This document shows, piece after piece, positions 5,719-9,025 of a stretch of 9,025 nt of DNA. Under the pieces are notes generated by a model. The model saw only the letters and a list, made by a program, of their open reading frames with translations. It was not told where the DNA came from and made no database searches. This DNA comes from Chloroflexota bacterium (lineage in GTDB: Bacteria > Chloroflexota > Anaerolineae > 4572-78). Where the stretch lies: the NCBI GenBank assembly GCA_024278725.1, contig JAJRSQ010000429.1, forward strand, positions 1 to 9,025. The letters are read 5' to 3'. Position numbers and translations under genes: made by a program. Each line of letters opens with the position of its first letter. Position 1 is the stretch's first letter.

Positions 5719-7749
5719 ATGCAAAAATTTCAACTGGTTTCAGACTTCCAGCCCGCCGGTGACCAACCCGACGCGATTGAAAAGCTGGTGGCAGGCTTGA
5801 ACGAAGGTGCGAAACATCAGGTTCTGCTCGGTGCGACGGGGACGGGCAAAACGTTCACCATTGCGAATGTGGTGGCGCGCATCCAGCGCCCGACGCTGGT
5901 GATGGCGCACAACAAAACGCTGGCGGCACAACTATATCGGGAATTTAAATCGTTTTTCCCCCACAATGCGGTGGAATATTTTGTCAGCTATTACGATTAT
6001 TATCAGCCGGAAGCATACATCCCCCGCACAGACACCTTCATTGAAAAAGACGCGCAAATCAATGAGGAAATTGACCGCCTGCGGCTTGCGGCGACCAGCG
6101 CGTTGGCTACCCGCAAAGACGTGCTGATTGTCGCCAGTGTGAGCGCAATTTACGGGCTGGGCGACCCCGCCGAATATGACAAAGCCCACATCGAATTCAC
6201 GGTGGGCGAAGTCCGCAAACGAAACAAAGTGTTGCGCCATCTGGTGGATATTCACTACCGGCGCAACGATTACGACCTCCGTTCCGGGACGTTTCGGGTG
6301 CGCGGCGACACGCTGGAAATTCGCCCGGCATACAACGATTTGGCGTACCGCATCGAATTTTTTGGCGACGAAATTGACCGCATCACCGAAATTGACGCGC
6401 TAACGGGCGAAGTGCGCGAGCGGCTGCAAACGCTGACCATTCACCCGGCAAAACATTTCATCACCCCGCAGGATAAGTTGGGAGAAGCCATCAAAGATAT
6501 TGAAGACGAGTTGGAAACGCGGCTGAAAGAACTTCGAGCGGAAGATAAACTACTGGAGGCGCAACGGCTGGAGCAGCGCACTCGCTACGATTTGGAAATG
6601 CTGCGCGAGATGGGCTATTGTTCCGGCATCGAAAATTACTCGCGCCCGTTGTCGCAGCGCCCGCCCGGCTCCACTCCGTGGACACTGCTCGATTATTTCC
6701 CCGATGATTTTCTGATGGTGGTGGACGAAAGCCATATGAGCATTCCCCAGATTCGGGGGATGTACAACGGCGACCGCGCCCGAAAAACCGTTTTGGTTGA
6801 TTACGGCTTCCGCCTGCCCAGCGCGCTCGACAACCGCCCGCTGACGTTTGAAGAATGGGAAACGCACATCCACCAAATTATTTACACCACCGCCACCCCC
6901 GGACCCTATGAAAAAGCGCACGCCGACCAGATTGTGGAACAGCTCATCCGCCCGACGGGATTGCTTGACCCCGTGGTGGAAGTTCGCCCCACGGAAGGGC
7001 AGATTGACGATTTGCTGCACGAGTTGAACCTGCGCATTGAGCGCGGACAACGGGCATTGGTCACCACGCTGACCAAACGGATGGCGGAGGATTTGGCGGA
7101 ATATCTGATGGAAGCCGGGCTGAAGGTACAATACCTGCACAGCGACATCAAAACGCTGGAACGGGTGGAAATTCTGCGCGATTTGCGAATGGGCGTTTTC
7201 GACGTGGTGGTCGGCATCAACCTGTTGCGGGAAGGGTTGGACTTGCCCGAAGTCTCGCTGGTGGCAATTTTGGACGCGGACAAAGAAGGGTTTCTGCGCT
7301 CGGAGACCAGTCTGGTGCAGACCATCGGACGGGCGGCGCGGCACGTGGAAGGGACGGTTATCATGTACGCCGATAAAATCACCCGCTCCATGCAATTCGC
7401 CCTTGATGAAACCAATCGCCGCCGAGAGAAACAGGCGGCATACAACAAGGCGCACGGCATTGAGCCGCAATCCATTTTGAAAGAAATCCGCGAAATGATG
7501 ATGCAAACCGGCGAAGCGCAACCCACGCCCGCGCTGGTTGCGGAAACGGACGGGGAATATATCATCAACGCGCCCATCCCCGCCACAGAACTGCGCCGCA
7601 CCATCGCCGAACTGCAAAAACAGATGAAAGCGGCGGCGAAAGAACTCGCTTTTGAGAAAGCGGCGCTCATCCGCGACCAGATTTTCGAGCTGGAAAAACA
7701 ACTGGAAGTGCTGGAAACGGACGAACGCCCGGCGTGGGAACGGTTATAA
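5719..7749 (+). CDS. uvrB: UvrB, excinuclease ABC subunit B
   Basis: The central helicase-like subunit of nucleotide excision repair. It is loaded on damaged DNA by UvrA, verifies the lesion and recruits UvrC for incision. The 676-residue product has the usual family length and all domains: Walker A GATGTGKT (38-45), the damage-sensing beta-hairpin region YYDYYQPEAYIP (91-102), the UvrA-interaction region with YGLGDP (145-150), the DEXH-type box DESH (336-339), helicase motifs VGINLLREGLDLPE (498-511) and QTIGRAARH (534-542), and a C-terminal UVR coiled-coil motif (about 631-660) that binds UvrC. No key residue is missing. The ATG has GGGAG seven bases upstream. The promoter carries an extended -10 and a LexA-like box, so DNA-damage induction is likely. 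The gene stands between two minus-strand catabolic genes, and its stop overlaps the arginase stop. Confidence 0.99.
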   Translation: MQKFQLVSDFQPAGDQPDAIEKLVAGLNEGAKHQVLLGATGTGKTFTIANVVARIQRPTLVMAHNKTLAAQLYREFKSFFPHNAVEYFVSYYDYYQPEAYIPRTDTFIEKDAQINEEIDRLRLAATSALATRKDVLIVASVSAIYGLGDPAEYDKAHIEFTVGEVRKRNKVLRHLVDIHYRRNDYDLRSGTFRVRGDTLEIRPAYNDLAYRIEFFGDEIDRITEIDALTGEVRERLQTLTIHPAKHFITPQDKLGEAIKDIEDELETRLKELRAEDKLLEAQRLEQRTRYDLEMLREMGYCSGIENYSRPLSQRPPGSTPWTLLDYFPDDFLMVVDESHMSIPQIRGMYNGDRARKTVLVDYGFRLPSALDNRPLTFEEWETHIHQIIYTTATPGPYEKAHADQIVEQLIRPTGLLDPVVEVRPTEGQIDDLLHELNLRIERGQRALVTTLTKRMAEDLAEYLMEAGLKVQYLHSDIKTLERVEILRDLRMGVFDVVVGINLLREGLDLPEVSLVAILDADKEGFLRSETSLVQTIGRAARHVEGTVIMYADKITRSMQFALDETNRRREKQAAYNKAHGIEPQSILKEIREMMMQTGEAQPTPALVAETDGEYIINAPIPATELRRTIAELQKQMKAAAKELAFEKAALIRDQIFELEKQLEVLETDERPAWERL

Positions 7750-8637
7750 TATCGATTCGCCGAGCAGGGAGGCGACCAATTCCACGGCGATTTCGGCGGT
7801 TCTGTTCCGCTCATCCAAAATGGGATTGACCTCCACCACGTCCATCGAAGCGACTTTGCCCGTATCGGCGATGATTTCCATCAACAGGTGCGCTTCCCGA
7901 TAGGTGAGTCCGCCGGGTACGGGTGTGCCGACGCCGGGCGCTTCCGCGGGGTCGAGGCTGTCCATATCCAAACTGATGTGCAACCGGTGGTGATGCCGCA
8001 ACTGCCGCAAAGCCTCGTGCGCCACCGTGGCGATGCCGCGCTCGTCAATCTCGCGCATCGTATAAATCCCCACATTTGCCTCTCGCAACAATTGCCGTTC
8101 ATCGGCGTCCAAATCCCGAATGCCGATGAGCACCACATCCGGCGCGGTGAGTTTCGCTCCCGGTCTGCCCAAATCGACCATTTCCGGCGCGCCGTACCCC
8201 ATCAGCGATGCCAGCGGCATTCCGTGCAGATTTCCGCTCGGCGACGTTTCCGGCGTGTTGAAATCGCCGTGCGCATCAATCCACAGCACCCCGGCGGGCG
8301 CATCGTGCGTCACCCCGCCGATGGTTCCCGCCGCGATGGAATGATCGCCGCCCAGAAAGAGCGGGCGCGCGCCGTCGGCGACCGCCTGCCGCCCCGCCTC
8401 ATACAACGATTCGCAGGTTTTCACCACGGCGGGCAAAAAGGACATCCCCCCCTCGCGGGAGAGGGTATCGCGCACGGGAACTTGAATATTGCCCGCGTCC
8501 TCAATTTTGCAGCCCAGATTTTTCAACCGTTTGAACAATCCCGCGTAGCGCACGGCGCTCGGTCCCATATCCACCCCCCGCCGGGACTGTCCCAAGTCCA
8601 TCCGCGCACCGATGATTCTGATTGGTTGGTTTTTCAT
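7744..8637 (-). CDS. rocF: Arginase
   Basis: A 297-residue Mn-dependent ureohydrolase that splits arginine into ornithine and urea in the cytoplasm. Metal ligands lie in the canonical motifs: GGDHS (96-100, His99), DAHGDFN (121-127, Asp121, His123, Asp125) and SLDMDSLDP (222-230, Asp224, Asp226). SGNLHGMPLA (134-143) and GVGTPVPGGLTYRE (235-248) favour arginase over agmatinase or formiminoglutamase, and the length is typical of bacterial arginases. The frame is open to 8721, but ATG at 8637 is chosen: GGAGG lies five bases before it, homology begins at the MKNQPIRIIGARMDLGQ segment, and the upstream extension would translate a heptanucleotide repeat. The gene converges on uvrB with a six-base overlap. 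It shares the arginine-to-glutamate route with the P5C dehydrogenase encoded at 3886-5517; the ornithine aminotransferase step is absent here. No clear promoter was found; the leader contains repeats. Confidence 0.95.
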   Translation of the reverse strand: MKNQPIRIIGARMDLGQSRRGVDMGPSAVRYAGLFKRLKNLGCKIEDAGNIQVPVRDTLSREGGMSFLPAVVKTCESLYEAGRQAVADGARPLFLGGDHSIAAGTIGGVTHDAPAGVLWIDAHGDFNTPETSPSGNLHGMPLASLMGYGAPEMVDLGRPGAKLTAPDVVLIGIRDLDADERQLLREANVGIYTMREIDERGIATVAHEALRQLRHHHRLHISLDMDSLDPAEAPGVGTPVPGGLTYREAHLLMEIIADTGKVASMDVVEVNPILDERNRTAEIAVELVASLLGESIL

Positions 8638-8658
8638 ATCACCCTCCGATGCTTGAGC

Positions 8659-8721
8659 GTGTTCCGTGTTCCGCACTCCATATCGCATAACTTTACGAAA
8701 TACGCAACACGGCATACGCAA
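8659..8721. repeat. Degenerate heptanucleotide tandem repeat in the arginase leader
   Basis: Nine consecutive 7-base units can be read in one phase. Two are identical GTGTTCC (8659-8672), then GCACTCC, ATATCGC, ATAACTT, TACGAAA, TACGCAA (8701-8707), CACGGCA and TACGCAA again (8715-8721). The central units are too diverged to be certain, but the outer ones keep exact seven-base spacing. It resembles the short heptamer repeats seen between genes in some bacteria. It sits 22 bases upstream of the arginase ATG and explains why the arginase frame is falsely open there. Confidence 0.55.
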
Positions 8722-8788
8722 ATTTTATTCAATCACTTCTCTTTTTGGTATTTTTCCATATCGGATATATAAATATGAAAGCTTTTGT

Positions 8789-8877
8789 CTTGAATTAAAA
8801 TTCAAGGCTCAGAACTCAAGCCGGCTTAAGTCGGCTTGGGCTTTTAGCCAAGAAATTCAGGCTCAATCAGAAGCCGG
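8789..8877. repeat. Hairpins and imperfect direct repeats, no gene
   Basis: CTTGAATT (8789-8796) and AATTCAAG (8799-8806) form a short palindrome. CTCAAGCCG (8815-8823) pairs with CGGCTTGGG (8832-8840), with one G-T wobble, around an eight-base loop. The segment at 8798-8824 recurs imperfectly at 8853-8877: both read AAATTCA, GGCTC, a variable part, then AAGCCGG. I see no ORF. It could be leader RNA structure for arginase or the remains of an inserted repeat. Confidence 0.5.
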
Positions 8878-8892
8878 GGGGAATTTATACAA

Positions 8893-9013
8893 TGTCATTG
8901 CGAGGCGCGTTTTTTGCGCCGACCTGTGCCCCAACGGGGTAAGAAATCTCTGTGAACGTCAGCGGAGATTGCACCCTTCGGGCATTTTCAACTTCGCTTC
9001 GCTCGCAATAACA
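8893..9013. repeat. MITE-like inverted-repeat element, non-coding
   Basis: TGTCATTGCGAG (8893-8904) and CTCGCAATAACA (9002-9013) are terminal inverted repeats matching at 11 of 12 positions. Inside are nested hairpins: GGCGC/GCGCC (8904-8908 with 8916-8920), CCCC/GGGG (8929-8932 with 8936-8939) and AATCTC/GAGATT (8945-8950 with 8965-8970). It has no transposase and no obvious target duplication. Elements with CATTGCGAG ends are scattered between genes in many bacterial genomes; a non-autonomous transposon or folded intergenic repeat is the likely nature. Its right edge lies near the window end, so the boundary there is less certain. Confidence 0.6.
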
Positions 9014-9025
9014 GACCCCCTGAAT

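Noticed and set aside
8638..8721. 28-codon N-terminal extension of arginase
   Set aside because: GGAGG sits directly before the ATG at 8637, and the extension would translate the heptanucleotide repeat.
7888..8772. Plus-strand open frame of 294 codons
   Set aside because: It is antisense to arginase and rich in His, Arg and Gln in the way shadow frames are; no motif or ribosome site supports it.
8659..9013. CRISPR array
   Set aside because: The repeats are short, degenerate and lack regular repeat-spacer structure; no cas gene is present.

Overview
The window reads as a stretch of ordinary bacterial chromosome, gene-dense and moderately GC-rich. It encodes five recognisable protein genes plus one broken gene. 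The mix of genes (bacterial dynamin-like GTPase, CBS-ACT protein, GT4 glycosyltransferase, ALDH4-type pyrroline-carboxylate dehydrogenase, UvrB, arginase), the strong AGGAGG-type ribosome sites and a Gram-positive-type LexA box would fit a member of the Chloroflexota (Anaerolineae-like). That placement is a weak inference from general resemblance; no taxonomic marker is present.

Layout. Positions 1-1436 (minus) hold the first 478 codons of a dynamin-like GTPase that runs off the left edge. Positions 1437-1702 are a divergent promoter region. Positions 1703-2362 (plus) carry a CBS-CBS-ACT regulatory protein interrupted by an in-frame TAA at codon 96, followed by a strong intrinsic terminator. 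Positions 2540-3832 (plus) encode a GT4 glycosyltransferase. A symmetric, probably bidirectional terminator separates it from the convergent gene at 3886-5517 (minus), a 1-pyrroline-5-carboxylate dehydrogenase. Its 5' end faces uvrB (5719-7749, plus) across a 201-base divergent promoter region, where the uvrB extended -10 box is followed immediately by a LexA-like operator. uvrB converges on arginase (7744-8637, minus); the two reading frames overlap by six bases and share one palindromic Leu-stop hexamer. The last ~390 bases hold no gene. They contain a degenerate heptanucleotide tandem repeat, a hairpin-rich direct-repeat segment and a ~121-base inverted-repeat element resembling a MITE.

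Functionally, arginase and P5C dehydrogenase are the first and last steps of the arginine -> ornithine -> glutamate semialdehyde/P5C -> glutamate route. The middle enzyme (ornithine aminotransferase) is not in the window, and uvrB sits between them with its own SOS-type promoter, so they are neighbours rather than one operon. The GTPase, CBS-ACT and glycosyltransferase genes have no evident shared pathway, although dynamin-like proteins and some GT4 enzymes both act at membranes.

I did not find a convincing new multi-gene system. The points most worth checking are the nonsense-split CBS-ACT gene, the LexA-like site at uvrB, the shared stop palindrome, and the repeats upstream of arginase.
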